From Toxorhynchites rutilus septentrionalis (taxonomy: Eukaryota; Arthropoda; Insecta; Diptera; Culicidae), in contig NC_073745.1 in assembly GCF_029784135.1 (NCBI RefSeq), positions 58,912,784 through 58,976,783 on the forward strand: a stretch of DNA of 64,000 nt. Direction: 5' to 3'. The notes under the pieces are model-generated. The model was given only the letters and a program-made list of their open reading frames with translations, made no database searches and had not been told where the DNA came from. This document shows positions 1 to 9,414 of this stretch, piece after piece. Every line of letters begins with the position of its first letter. Position 1 is the stretch's first letter. A program made the translations under genes and the position numbers.

Positions 1-342
1 CCTACAAATGATCATAATTCAATAAAGTATCGAGATCTAGTCATTAAATAATTAGTTATTTTGTACCTGATCTATGGATTCGAAAAGGTCTGTTCTCGAC
101 ACTAATGCTCGCAAATAAATTTTATAAAACTTTAAATTCAAATTCAAATAATGATCACTCCTGTTCTTTCAATTGATGTTTTCAGTATAATCTAGAAATT
201 ACATTTTTTCTCCCTATGCATAGACGTTTCCCTGCCTACTTGTAAATGTCAACTTCACTTCGTTAGTAATAGTTTTTAAATAATAGGTCTCCCGTTAATG
301 TGATACCAAAGTAGGTGCGGCGTCACGTAAGGGGCGTACGCA
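1..342. other. Non-coding, nothing recognised
   Basis: AT-rich sequence without a credible ORF, repeat or RNA gene that I can see. Confidence 0.5.
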
Positions 343-438
343 ACACAAGTATTACTAATAAAAATGACGCAAGTAATGCTACGTTGAGAAGGCAAAAGTT
401 CTACTGGAACGTTAGTGCCATCCAAGAAGAAGAAGATG
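343..438 (+). repeat. 3' part of a Feilai-like SINE
   Basis: This stretch matches, with scattered changes, the 3' half of the complete SINE at 32165..32435. Shared blocks are TACTAATAAAAATGACGCAA, ACGTTGAGA and GGAACGTTAGTGCCAT, followed by an AAGAAGAAG tail. The tRNA-like head is missing, so this is a 5'-truncated copy. Confidence 0.75.
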
Positions 439-892
439 TTCGGGAATTACATCATGATAAGCTTTTTTAGTCCATTCGATCTTTGTGCTATCGAAATTGA
501 TCTTTGTTCGAAGGAGGAAATGGATTTCAGGCGAAATAACGCACTCCTTTATCTTCTATTCTATCTATATAATTAAAAAATGGAAGGCCAAATGTGTTGA
601 TAATCGCCAAACCCGAAGAGAAAATGCTCCGTCTTTATTTTGTTGTATTCGTCTCTGCGGTAAATCAATGGTTATGGTGAGAAAAAGTTTTGAAATTTTT
701 GTTACATGTTTGAAACATACGTTCCACAATGACATGGTTGTTAGTCCAATTGGATTTTGCGTTTGCGGAATTAAACTTCCTGCTCCGTTAGTGTGAAGCG
801 AAAGTCATTCTCAGGTGGAAAATAAAAATTATGAAATGAAAATTTACTTTTCTGTATCAAACATGTATTCCATGTTACGGTGAAACATGTTT
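439..892. repeat. Degenerate MITE-family fragments
   Basis: Two pieces recur elsewhere in the window. The part near 480..515 (CGAAATTGATCT and flanks) resembles 25290..25340. The part near 800..870 (AATTATGAA.TGAAAATTTACTT) resembles 6905..6990 and 18095..18140. The small ORF here has no recognisable domain and is not called as a gene. Confidence 0.45.
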
Positions 893-1030
893 TTGGGAGG
901 CGATCTGGCGTAATGGCAACATCCATACCTCTCACGCTAAAGATCACGAGTTCAATTCTCACTCCCGACATTCTTCCGAAATGGTAGATCAAAGTGACGA
1001 ACCAGCCAAAAGTGTTGAAAGTCACTATAA
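893..1030 (+). mobile_element. tRNA-derived SINE (second family)
   Basis: A pol III split promoter is visible: an A-box-like TGGCGTAATGG and, about 40 bases downstream, a B-box-like GAGTTCAATTC. After it comes a tail resembling the one at 7105..7150 (GACGAAC.AGCC..., GAAAGTC). No cloverleaf of a working tRNA can be drawn, so a SINE is the better reading. It ends exactly where the foldback element at 1031 begins. Confidence 0.6.
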
Positions 1031-1137
1031 TACACCCAGTTTCTTTTTACGCGGTTTTTTACGAGGATTTTTTACGCGGATTTTTCAATTGACGCGTTTT
1101 TTTTTACGCGGTACCCGCGTAAAAAAAGACCAGTGCA
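1031..1137. mobile_element. TTTACGCGG foldback element, copy 1
   Basis: Short element with inverted ends (TACACCCAG...TTTTTACGCGG and CCGCGTAAAAAAAG.CCAGTG). The interior consists almost only of repeats of TTTTTTACGCGG with CAATTGACGCG. It belongs with 1595..1760 and 54892..55319. It has no coding capacity. Confidence 0.6.
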
Positions 1138-1594
1138 ATATCACATCTCCCCCTCAGCTCACATTTTTCTCTTATGTTCCCTCAGAGCTTATTACGGTAA
1201 TTAGGGCTTGTAACGGAGCTGAGCGCTTATGAAGGAAATTAGTGCCGCACCTTATCACGATTCTTACGTGGATTTTAGGTGTTAGGTAACAGGGAGCTCG
1301 CCGGTCGGTGCAACGGGATGGGGTTTTTACGGGCAGCGATTCGTGAATGGATTTCCCTGTCTACTTAGCTCTGGACGATCCAACAGTGGTACTGCACGTG
1401 CATCGGCAGTAGAGTGTACACATCACAAGGGAATCTTCTAGCAAAAGCAGATGTCCTCATTCGTGAGGAAAACCGAACTATAGCTACCAGTAATCAACGA
1501 AATTGCAGGAGAAAACTACGGGTTATCGGAAGCGAGTAACTCAACTTTTTACTTCCATTCTACGTAAGGATAGTCCTATTTGATATCTATCATT
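1138..1594. other. Non-coding, nothing recognised
   Basis: Mixed-composition sequence between two foldback copies. No ORF, repeat or RNA gene recognised. Confidence 0.45.
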
Positions 1595-1760
1595 AGGTGA
1601 CATGGTTTTTTACGCGAATTTTCCAATTGACGCGGATTTTCGAATTAACGCGGTTTTTTTACTCGAATTTTCCAATTAACGCGTTTCTTTTACGCGGATT
1701 TTCCAATTACGCGGGTTTTTTACGAGGTACGTATCCCCCGCGTAAAAAAACCTGGGTGTA
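1595..1760. mobile_element. TTTACGCGG foldback element, copy 2
   Basis: Inverted ends GGTGACATGGTTTTTTACGCG and CCGCGTAAAAAAACCTGGGTG (followed by TA) enclose four to five units of about 28 bp built from TTTTACGCGGATTTTCCAATTA. The right end is the inverse of the left end of copy 1. Same family as 54892..55319. Confidence 0.65.
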
Positions 1761-1804
1761 CAGACAAAAAAAAAACATGTTTTTGCAAGTGAATCAAGAA
1801 TCTT

Positions 1805-1990
1805 GAGCGAAAATTCTGTTTGAAAATAAATTTATATTATAGTGGTAGAAGTAATAGGAAATTTATAGAAAATGGGGATTGTAAAGAGCCAAATGGAAAT
1901 TGTAAAGATCAATCGATTTGCGATTGAACCCACGAACGTTCGATCGGTAAGATTTATCATGCAAATGAAACCAAATTTTGCATGTGGATG
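1805..1990. repeat. MITE-family fragment
   Basis: Closely resembles 25340..25470. Shared elements are TGGTAGAAGTA.TAGG, AATTTATAG.AAA, AAGATCAATC and a block of TTCGAT/TTCGCT followed by AGTAAGA-like sequence. No ends or target duplication could be fixed. Confidence 0.5.
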
Positions 1991-2040
1991 TTGAGGGGGC
2001 AAATAAATGTTTATATGGTGGCTAAACACTCCATTCCCCC

Positions 2041-2612
2041 CGCCCTCTCTCTCTAATCTGAATAATAATTAACAATGTAATTATTTTAAATAAACAACTA
2101 AAACAACAATTGCTTGGACGAGGTTCTTATTCAACATAGCGCGCCTTTAACGTATTTCGAAGTAACAAGTCGAGGTACTCCAGACTGTTCATTCGTTGAT
2201 GTATGTTTAACCATAACATACTCTTAACATACTTGAGTAGACCGACTGCATCAAAAGCTACACGTTATTTCATTGATTGGTCATCAATCAAGCACTGATG
2301 AGAGTATTCGCGCCAAAAAAGATGCGTGTCCGCTTAAAAAGCGAAAGATCGTGGGCTTAAACTAAAGGTGGGTAAAAAGGTTTATTTTAGTGAGCGGCTC
2401 TTAGCCGCTCGTTCATTGAAACGAGTCGGCTCATATGAGCGGCTCGATAGCTCTTTTCAAGAAGCGAGTTATTTGGGTATGTAAAGACGAAAGACGTAAG
2501 AATGTTTAAAACATTGATTTGTGCATAGAATAACAAAAATGTTACTTTATTCTAACTTTTCTCTAACAAATTTTCATCACAATCATGAGCATTGCATATT
2601 TTTGTTTATAAT
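2041..2612. other. Non-coding; palindromic GAGCGGCTC cluster at 2389..2470
   Basis: Mostly unrecognised AT-rich sequence. At 2389..2470 the self-complementary motif GAGCGGCTC and relatives (GAGTCGGCTC, GAGCGGCTCGATAGCTC) occur four times. This kind of short palindromic array is common near hAT element ends, and a hAT remnant follows at 2615. Confidence 0.4.
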
Positions 2613-2614
2613 CA

Positions 2615-2912
2615 ACATCTTTTCGATGTTGTCTCAAGAAAGTCTATTCCGTCTTTCACTGCAAACATGTCCTGCATTCGAGAAAATTTGCTCTCATGGC
2701 GCTGAAGTCGCTGGAATAGTCTTTTCAGAACGATTTCGTAGAGCCGAGGATGTACAGAGTTCCTTTCATTTCTCCAAAGCGCAGGGTCGCTTATTCTCTG
2801 CAAATGTGGTTCCCCTATGTACGTCTCCAGCTTAACTACTGGAGCAGCGTCTGGATCATGTAGGGCTTGAAGTTTGCCAACGAATGCATCGAACTCCTCC
2901 CACACAAATGAC
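2615..2912 (-). pseudogene. hAT-family transposase, C-terminal remnant
   Basis: The upstream part on the minus strand reads MWEEFDAFV...EPHLQRISDPALWRNE, the acidic stretch that precedes the hAT C-terminal dimerisation domain. After a frameshift near 2715, a second minus frame reads IPATSAP, a stop, then EQIFSNAGHVCSERRNRLS. That is the hATC core (IPATSAPSER-like, FS.AG, RRNRL). At least one frameshift and two stops break it, so it is a dead fragment. The flanking terminal repeats were not located. Confidence 0.75.
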
Positions 2913-3189
2913 CGTGCTTCATCTGCAATATTATCAAATGTATTTTTTATCTCTTACCTCCTTTTTTATGATGATGTTGATGATGATAATTCATTTGATA
3001 CCAATATGCGGGAGTTGGAGTTGATGAAAAATAATTGGAAAATTTTTCATTTGCATTTTTCACAAATAAATGTGTTCTACTAGTCAATACCCATATTGAT
3101 GTGGTTTTGAGGAAAAATATGCATCGCTATATTACGGCGGCGGCCATTTTGTATTTGCATTTTTCATAAATAACTGTGTTCTACTACTA

Positions 3190-3440
3190 CGTCACGGTTC
3201 TCCCATGAACCACGGTCCTTTTATGAACCGCGGTTCTTCTTTGAGCCGAGACTCTTTTGAACCGAGACTCTTTTGAACTGCGGCTCTTTTTTAGTCCAAA
3301 ACTCTTTTGAAAAGCCGAGACTCCCTTGCACCGGGACTCTTTTGAACAGCGGTTCTTTTTTGAGCCAAGACTCTTTTCAAAAGCGGCTCTTCTATGAACC
3401 GAGACTCTGTTTTGAGCCGAGACTCTTTTGATCACTTCAA
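3190..3440. repeat. Short tandem repeat, GAACCG/GAGACTCTTTT units
   Basis: About ten imperfect units of 22-27 bp alternate GAACCGCGGTTCTTTTTTG and GAGCCGAGACTCTTTT. The GAACCGCGGTTC core is itself palindromic. The Arg/Ser/Lys-rich open frame across it simply follows from the repeat and is not a gene. Confidence 0.7.
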
Positions 3441-3679
3441 GGACATAGGTATACTGATATTAGAAAAGATGATTATTGAAAACCTTAAGAAATTCCCACA
3501 CGATCGTTCGCTAAATTAGCGTACGCATTGAATTTAGACTACGAAGACTCCCTAAAATTTTGGTAATTTCACTAAAGTGACTGTAAGTGACTTGATCGAT
3601 TCTCTCTTCATCAACTTTTTCTTTCGTTGAGGTGAAGGTGGAAGCAAGCTTTTGTAGTAGTATAGGTAAAACCACGTGT

Positions 3680-4175
3680 TAAAATGGGGTAATAGTGTTT
3701 GTGAGAGAAGAGCAATTTGTTTCGTTTGTTTTGATCTTTGTACGTAAATAGATCAATTCACTTATCAGACTGTGAGACGCTTCGCTGACACGAGTCTTAG
3801 AATACATTTGAAAAAAAAAATAACAATTCAATACTGAAGTTAAATGTATGAACAATTGCAAATATAAATATATATAGAAGGTGTATTTGCATATGAAGTA
3901 AAATTCTGGGCGTAACATGAGCAAATTTATAACACAAGTGATTTGGGGCTCTTTTGTTATCAAGAAGTTCTTCCGCACAGTAACTCGATATTGATAATTC
4001 CTCAATATTTTCCTTCGTTGATCGTATTGTTCTCACATACTCACGTTGGAGAGCCTTAACCCTTCTCTTCGTTGGCCAAGGCATTTTGATTGACTGTAAT
4101 ACTTTTCCGTTTACTATTTTTGAAAGCATAGGTAGCCGTGGCAGTGTTCCGAGCTCTGCAATACAATTTTCTTAA
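3680..4175 (-). repeat. Unidentified dispersed repeat, copy 1 (inverted relative to 17100..17600)
   Basis: Read on the minus strand, this segment matches 17100..17600 on the plus strand over nearly its full length. Both copies start with a polypyrimidine run and TTGCAG directly before AGCTCGGAACACTGCCA, which looks like a splice acceptor. They then share a peptide containing PTKRRVKAL and a later RSTKENI...YCAEELL. This copy is open for 110 codons from 4129 to 3797. I do not recognise the peptide. It may be an exon of an unknown transposon or a duplicated host exon. Confidence 0.5.
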
Positions 4176-4213
4176 CTAATGTTCAAGTTGCTAAAAATTA
4201 CATTATAGACCCA

Positions 4214-4457
4214 TTAACACGTTAAGCCCCACGTCGGTCCCTGGAGACTGACACTGAATTTTCCGTCTTTTTTGCGCCGATCTCACCGGACCGACAGCAG
4301 ACTTTTCATTCGGATAGTGTCGGCATTGGGATCGGCAACAACAAAGTTACAAAATGATATTTGAAAAAACCCACTATCGATTCGCTAGGACCGACACGGG
4401 CCAAACGAAAAATTTATTGTCGGTCCCCTATTTCGGTCGGGGCTCAACGTGTTAAAC
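4214..4457. mobile_element. MITE with TTAACACGTT ends
   Basis: The left end TTAACACGTTAAGCCCC and the right end GGGGCTCAACGTGTTAA are inverted repeats. Subterminal GTCGGTCC motifs occur in both orientations. The 244-bp interior has no ORF. One end of another copy is visible at 56212..56290 with the same TTAACACGTTGAGCCCCG start. Non-autonomous; the parent transposon is unknown. Confidence 0.7.
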
Positions 4458-4744
4458 TTAATTGATTTTTTGACGTGGGACTACGTCTAACCGGAATATA
4501 TGGAGGGTAAAATGAAAACCTAAACACAGAACATGCAGGAAAAAATGAAAGATTTCGAATGCTTATAGCTCGAACATTTCGTACTGGATAGGAGAGATGT
4601 TTGCATCACTTGATAGGGAATATTTCTACGCATCTATCGCAACTAACAAAATGTTGTTTTTCATTAGATACACAATTGAATAACTGTAAAATATTAGGCG
4701 TTATCTAAACGCCCTAACTGCATCGTTTTGATTGGCCCGATTTA

Positions 4745-5345
4745 CGGTTTCCCTAACACAGCCATCAAAACCAAGCAGCCTTGGGGAAATCGGCATTGCA
4801 AATACATGAAAGTAGGGGGACTTTTGTTCTCATCGAAAAATGTTCCCTAACACAGACTTTAAAACCAAGCAGCGAAATCGGCATTGCAAACACACGAAAG
4901 AGCCTAGAGGCGAGTGAACTGAAAAGTTTAAACCCTCTTAAAGCCAAAAAGAAGAAAAAGAACACACGAAAGTAGGGGGAGCTTTTGTTCCCACCGAAAT
5001 GTGTTCCCTAATGGAGATTTCTAATCCAAGGTGCCTGGAGAAATCGGTATTTCAAATTCATGCAAGTCGGGGGTATTTTTGTTCCGACTGGAATGTGTTT
5101 CCCTAACACAGACTTCAAATCCATGAAGCGTGGGGAAATCGGCATTGCGAATTCATACAAATCGGGAGTATTTTTGTTCCGATTGAAATGTGTTTCCCTG
5201 ACACAGACTTCAAAACCGAGGTTTCTGGGGAAATCGGCTCTGCAAATAAATGCAAACTGCGAGTACTTTTGTCCTCGCTTGCATTTGTGCAGAGTGGAAT
5301 ATGTCTGTCCTAACATGATCTTCTAAACTTAGGAACCTGGGAAAA
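4745..5345 (+). repeat. Tandem repeat of about 95 bp, four to five units
   Basis: Each unit carries CCCTAACACAGACTT, then GGGGAAATCGGCATTGCAAA, then a GGGGGTATTTTTGTTC block. ACACAGACTT recurs at 5106 and 5201, giving a 95-bp step. Units diverge, and the last (5290..5345) is most degraded. The open frames on both strands are by-products. A 63-bp insertion interrupts one unit at 4900..4962. Confidence 0.7.
4900..4962 (+). mobile_element. 63-bp retroposed tail inserted in the tandem repeat
   Basis: The insert runs from AGCCTAGAGGCGAGTGAACT to an A-rich tail (AAAAAGAAGAAAAAGAA). It is flanked by the direct repeat CACACGAAAG at 4890..4899 and 4963..4972. The same tail appears inverted at about 10096..10165 (GGCTTTAAGAGGGTTTAAAC). 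This looks like a very short 5'-truncated SINE or LINE tail that moved by target-primed insertion. Confidence 0.6.
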
Positions 5346-5359
5346 TCGTGCAGCCACTA

Positions 5360-6180
5360 GAAGCGAATGAACTTCCCAGTTTCAAGCAAATTCGAGATTC
5401 GAGAAGTATGTAGACTTTTGGGATGTAAACTTCAGAGGGAAATGTAAAATAAAATAATCGTTTGATAATTTTTTTTTGTCTTTATTGGAAAGATTTTCAG
5501 CCTTAGGCTGGTTCATCAAACGTTTGATAATTCTTCCGTACATATATTTTGTTCTAGTCATCATACCAAACGTAAAAGGTCCGTCATTTTAATTTACTTG
5601 TAACGAAGAACAATCAATCACAATAAATGAATTGACTTTACACGGCATTTGTTCATTTTTTTCACTCACAGAGCAAATATATTGAACTCAATTGAATTTG
5701 GAAACTGTTTCATTCAATCAAGAATTTAATCAATACAAACGAATGATTGCTAAGCTAAGGTAGTTCCACGTGAACCTTGCGGTTATATCATAGATATAAC
5801 CCACTCATTTTTTGATTTTTTTTTTATTGATTTTCATAACATGAAACGCTATGACTCAAAAATAACATTTTATTGAGTGGTTTTTATTTATGTTTCAATG
5901 ATGTTGTCTGGCATCAGTGTTCAAAAAATAAAGATGTTTTCACCAATACAAACAAAACAATGGCGGAAAATTGAAAAATGAAAAGTTAACTTTCAGAGCA
6001 CTAGTTCGAGTTTTGCGACGTTTCCCACTATACATTGCGAAGGCAGATGGAAATTTAATATTTGGTGAGTAATCGATTAAATTTTGGTTAATATTACTTG
6101 GTGGGAATTGTATGCAAACGATCATTTTCGTCACACTGTTTCGCAATATTATTGATTTTCGGACGAGGGGTAAGGGATGG
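5360..6180. other. Non-coding AT-rich region
   Basis: No gene recognised. Near 5758..5806 there is a GTAGTTCCACGTGAACC...GCGGTTATA..ATAGATATAACCC block that recurs near 24830..24885, so part of it is another dispersed repeat. Confidence 0.4.
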
Positions 6181-6277
6181 AGATGAAATAAATGAGCGCA
6201 ATTGTGGCAGCCATTTGTGACTAGCTTCCACCTTCACCTTAATAACTCTGCTGCAAAACGATCCGATTTGTGTTTAC

Positions 6278-6533
6278 TATCTAGAGCAACATGTCAAAAA
6301 GGACTATCTTTTTTGATCGATTCTCTTCATCGACATTCTCTTTCGATAACCACGATAACCATTTCAGACAGATTTTGCTCCAGTTTTGCCATGTAGTTTG
6401 ATAAACGAGGTTCCCTTTCACACTCCTCGTCGTCAAACACATCTGAAAAAGCATTTACCGCTGAGTTATTGAAGAATGTAAATGAAAATAATCGATCAAA
6501 GAAGATAGGCCCTTTTGACATGTTGCTCTAGAA
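6278..6533. mobile_element. Inverted-repeat element with about 50-bp arms
   Basis: The left arm at 6278..6330 (CTAGAGCAACATGTCAAAAA, then GGACTATCTT...GATCGATT) is repeated in inverse orientation at 6484..6533 with few differences. About 155 bp lie between the arms. On the minus strand this middle contains TTTTTCAG followed by an acidic 28-codon open stretch (DVFDDEECEREP...) and a GT, which looks like a captured exon. This may be a MITE; no target duplication was recognised. Confidence 0.55.
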
Positions 6534-6550
6534 ATACAGCAAATACAATA

Positions 6551-7485
6551 ATAGCGAATTCGTTTTTGTTCAGTTTCAACCTCAGTGCCGCACTAACTGC
6601 TGTCAAAACGTTTTTTATTCAGTCAGTTTCGCACTCAGTGTCGCACTGGTTCGCCCCGAAAGCTGTTAGTTTCGCACTGAGATGTTTCACTGGTTGGCAC
6701 TCGGGTTCACCAATACAACTATACCGAACTGTCAAGTTCCGAGTATATTTTGGAAAATCTAAAAATAAAAACTATGAAGATGAAAAACCTGCTGCTTTTG
6801 CTTTTGTATTATTGGAATCGTAATCCAATTCGGATTCTGATTTTGAAAGTATATTCGAGCAGACGGTACGTGTGCTTTCATTGGGAGGCGAAAATAATGA
6901 TGAATATTCAGGTGGAATAAACCTGCTTTCAAAATCAAAATTATGAATGAAAATTTACTTTAACGTATCGAATATTTATTTCATGTGATGAAATAAGAGG
7001 TTTTTTTTCGATATCACAGAAACATATTGAACGAAAACTGTGGCTAATGATGATTTTATATTATAATAGTAATTATTTGTGGAAAAACCAGGAAATGCAT
7101 CGCTGAGACGAACTAGCCCAGGAGGCTGAAAGTCTCAAAAATAAAGAAAATAATAAAAAAAAAAAAGGAAATGCATCGACAAATGGTTAAGTAAGTGTCA
7201 GAACTACACGTTTTAAGTAATAAAACAATATGAAGTGAAAACATTCATTCAAACTTTTATATTTTTACACTGCACTTGGCCCTGCTGATCTGATAGAGAA
7301 TAATTTACCTCCCAAGCATTAATATCGCCATTAGACGTCGACACTGTACATTTATCGTCGCGAATATAAACAAATCAGACTATATAACGCACACCAACAA
7401 AACACCGCATTCGTGAAACTGAAAACGTTTTTTTATTACAGAGTCAGTTTGGCACTGACTCAGTTTTAAAAACGAATTCGCTATA
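6551..7485. mobile_element. MITE-like element with ATAGCGAATTCGTTTTT ends
   Basis: ATAGCGAATTCGTTTTT at 6551 is inverted at 7469..7485. Subterminal AAACGTTTTTT and CAGTTT.GCACT blocks are also inverted. The interior shares AATTATGAATGAAAATT and TAGACGTCGACACTGTAC blocks with the element at 17965..18525, although their ends differ. A SINE tail (GACGAACTAGCCCAGGAGGC) lies at about 7105..7150. The 102-residue frame inside is not recognised. Confidence 0.6.
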
Positions 7486-7638
7486 AGTAATGGCCAAAAG
7501 AGAGAGTCGATAAAGAGAAAATCAAACATGTCACTTACACCTTTGAAGCCTATCAATTGTTATTTTTCTAATAATGTGAATATACTTAAACGAGTTTTGA
7601 AGTAATGCTTTGTTCTGCATATTTTTGTTTCGTTTCAG

Positions 7639-7844
7639 ACATCTTAGATCAACTAACAGACCTTTCGACGACATTTTCCACTCGGGATCAGCGAACTATC
7701 GGCAAACTTCAAGATACGACTGGCCTAAACGAAACCTCACATCTCAATAGAAGATGTATTGCGAACGATGAGGTAAAACTTTCAAATGTCTGCACAGAAG
7801 ATACCCATGATATGGGTACAAAAGATGAATCTTTCCAAATTTAA
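7639..7844 (+). CDS. Terminal coding exon of an unidentified host gene
   Basis: A strong acceptor (TTTTTGTTTCGTTTCAG) ends at 7638, and the open frame runs from there to TAA at 7842..7844. The exon begins with two bases that complete a codon and encodes about 68 residues, starting ILDQLTDLSTTFSTRDQ and ending GTKDESFQI. Composition is polar and acidic with no known domain. A poly(A) signal AATAAA lies at 7907..7912. The upstream exons were not found. They must lie further left, beyond the MITEs, or outside the window. I call it from the splice site, the open frame and the poly(A) signal, not from similarity. Confidence 0.45.
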
Positions 7845-7871
7845 TCGAACAGCTGTATACATAATTATAAA

Positions 7872-7912
7872 TTTATTTTTTCACAAACCACACTACACAT
7901 GTTAAGAATAAA
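7872..7912. terminator. Crossing poly(A) signals of two convergent genes
   Basis: TTTATT at 7872..7877 is AATAAA on the minus strand, 59 bases past the stop of the coiled-coil gene. AATAAA at 7907..7912 serves the plus-strand exon ending at 7844. If both are used, the two mRNAs overlap at their 3' ends by some tens of bases. Confidence 0.5.
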
Positions 7913-7935
7913 GTTGCAAAATATCTAAAGGGGAA

Positions 7936-9414
7936 TCATTTCACTTGCACCACATTAATCATCCGCTGCTGACATCCCACAATCGATTTGGCGCACGTAT
8001 TTGGACTAACCGAATGCTTAACCATATCCCTCAATGCGGCTGTTGTTTTGGCACGAGTCTTAAGCTGATCGAAAATGCGTTTCTTGCTATCCTTAAACCG
8101 CTGGAAACGACTTTCTCGGGCCACGATTCGCTCCTTCAGTTGATTCAACTTATATTTCTCTTGTGCGAGAGTTTGCTTGAGATTGTTAGCATGCATTTTC
8201 TTCTCCAGCTGGTTACCGATCTTCAGACGGCGCTTGTGAACTTCTAACACCCTCTGGCGCAGCTCCTCGGCCCGTTGAACCCGATCCTCCAGTTGGTCAA
8301 CTAATGATTGACGCCAAATGTCTTTGTCGAGTGTTTCCTCTTCCTGAATTACGGTGGCATCTTCCATACGTTTCAATTCGCGACTTTTCTTCTCACATTC
8401 TTTAATGCCCTTTTGGATTTCCAGCGTTTTCAGCAAACTGCTCGAGCGTATATCTTTCTCCGCGATTTCGTTCTGGATTTTTTCGATCTGTTGCTGCTCG
8501 AGTCGTTCAAGTCGCTGTCGGCGATTTCGGATCTCAATCTTCTCGATGTTACGTTTTTGCCGTATTGCTTGCTTGTAGTTACGTTCCTGCTCGTCGAGAA
8601 GTGTCTTCCGGTAGGCTTTCTCCTGTTCCCAGTACTGTTTGGCTACCATGGATTCCTCGAGTCGTTCGATCTCCTCGATCCGTTTCAGAACCATGCAGTG
8701 CAAAATCCGTCGATCATGGTCCGTCAAGTTGGTCCCCCTCTGGTCAAGTATCGCATTTATCTTCATCGACTGGAGCTGGCTACAAATGTTTTGATAATCT
8801 TGACTGCTGCCACTCAAAGGACTCCCTTTGTAGGTGGACAAATCGCTTGTCGATAGACACTTCGAACCCTTCATAGCTGCCTTCATCAGTCGCGGGTTGC
8901 TTGGCGTCACTTTAGAAGACATGCTGGATGTACTTCTCTTGGATCTTTCGGTGGAAATCGGTCGAATCTTTTTTGCATTTCTACCTTTTTTCGAAGGTAC
9001 TCCTCCTAGCGAACTTTCCGACACGAGATTACTGGTGCTGTCGAACAGTCTCAGCTCTTCACAGATTTCTTCGTCGCACCATTTCGGAGGCGTGTGGCTT
9101 CGTCTGCCATGGGGCGGTGGAGAAAAATTGTAGTTGATGTTGAAGTTGTAACTGTAGCAGCAAACGTTTTGGCGAGACGAGTTTTGATTGCTGCTGCCGC
9201 CATCGGTATCACTGCCGTAGAGGCTGCATGCAGGAGCCCCGTATCCATCTGCGCTGGAACTGTTTGCTCGTTCGGAAATGTCCGATGCGGCTGATGCGGG
9301 AACCGGTGACGCTTCTCGACCATTGTCGAACGATAGCACACTGAAGTCGTCCGGTTGGTTTTCTATCTTTGATGATTTGAACTTGTTTTTGAGTTTGTTT
9401 TTGAATTTCAACAT
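7936..9414 (-). CDS. Coiled-coil protein, CCDC177-like
   Basis: A single open frame of 492 codons, from ATG at 9414 to TGA at 7938..7936, without introns. Residues 1-225 are low-complexity: a basic start (KFKNKLKNKFKSSK), Ser/Asn-rich stretches and an SKKGRNAKK basic patch. Residues from about 228 to 470 form a long charged helix rich in Glu, Arg, Gln and Leu with heptad spacing, starting DHDRRILHCMVLKRIEEIERL. This layout, a disordered head and a DRR-leading Arg/Glu coiled coil, resembles animal CCDC177, whose function is not established. There is no signal peptide or membrane segment. Codon use and length speak for a real gene. It converges on the exon at 7639..7844. The closest family name is a recollection of pattern, not a search result. 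Confidence 0.8.
   Translation of the reverse strand: MLKFKNKLKNKFKSSKIENQPDDFSVLSFDNGREASPVPASAASDISERANSSSADGYGAPACSLYGSDTDGGSSNQNSSRQNVCCYSYNFNINYNFSPPPHGRRSHTPPKWCDEEICEELRLFDSTSNLVSESSLGGVPSKKGRNAKKIRPISTERSKRSTSSMSSKVTPSNPRLMKAAMKGSKCLSTSDLSTYKGSPLSGSSQDYQNICSQLQSMKINAILDQRGTNLTDHDRRILHCMVLKRIEEIERLEESMVAKQYWEQEKAYRKTLLDEQERNYKQAIRQKRNIEKIEIRNRRQRLERLEQQQIEKIQNEIAEKDIRSSSLLKTLEIQKGIKECEKKSRELKRMEDATVIQEEETLDKDIWRQSLVDQLEDRVQRAEELRQRVLEVHKRRLKIGNQLEKKMHANNLKQTLAQEKYKLNQLKERIVARESRFQRFKDSKKRIFDQLKTRAKTTAALRDMVKHSVSPNTCAKSIVGCQQRMINVVQVK

Noticed and set aside
3187..3435. Basic Arg/Lys/Ser protein
   Set aside because: Product of a short tandem repeat with palindromic GAACCGCGGTTC cores.
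8308..9137. Plus-strand frames opposite the coiled-coil gene
   Set aside because: Shadows of the minus-strand gene; hydrophobic composition is what the complement of a Glu/Arg/Gln-rich helix gives.
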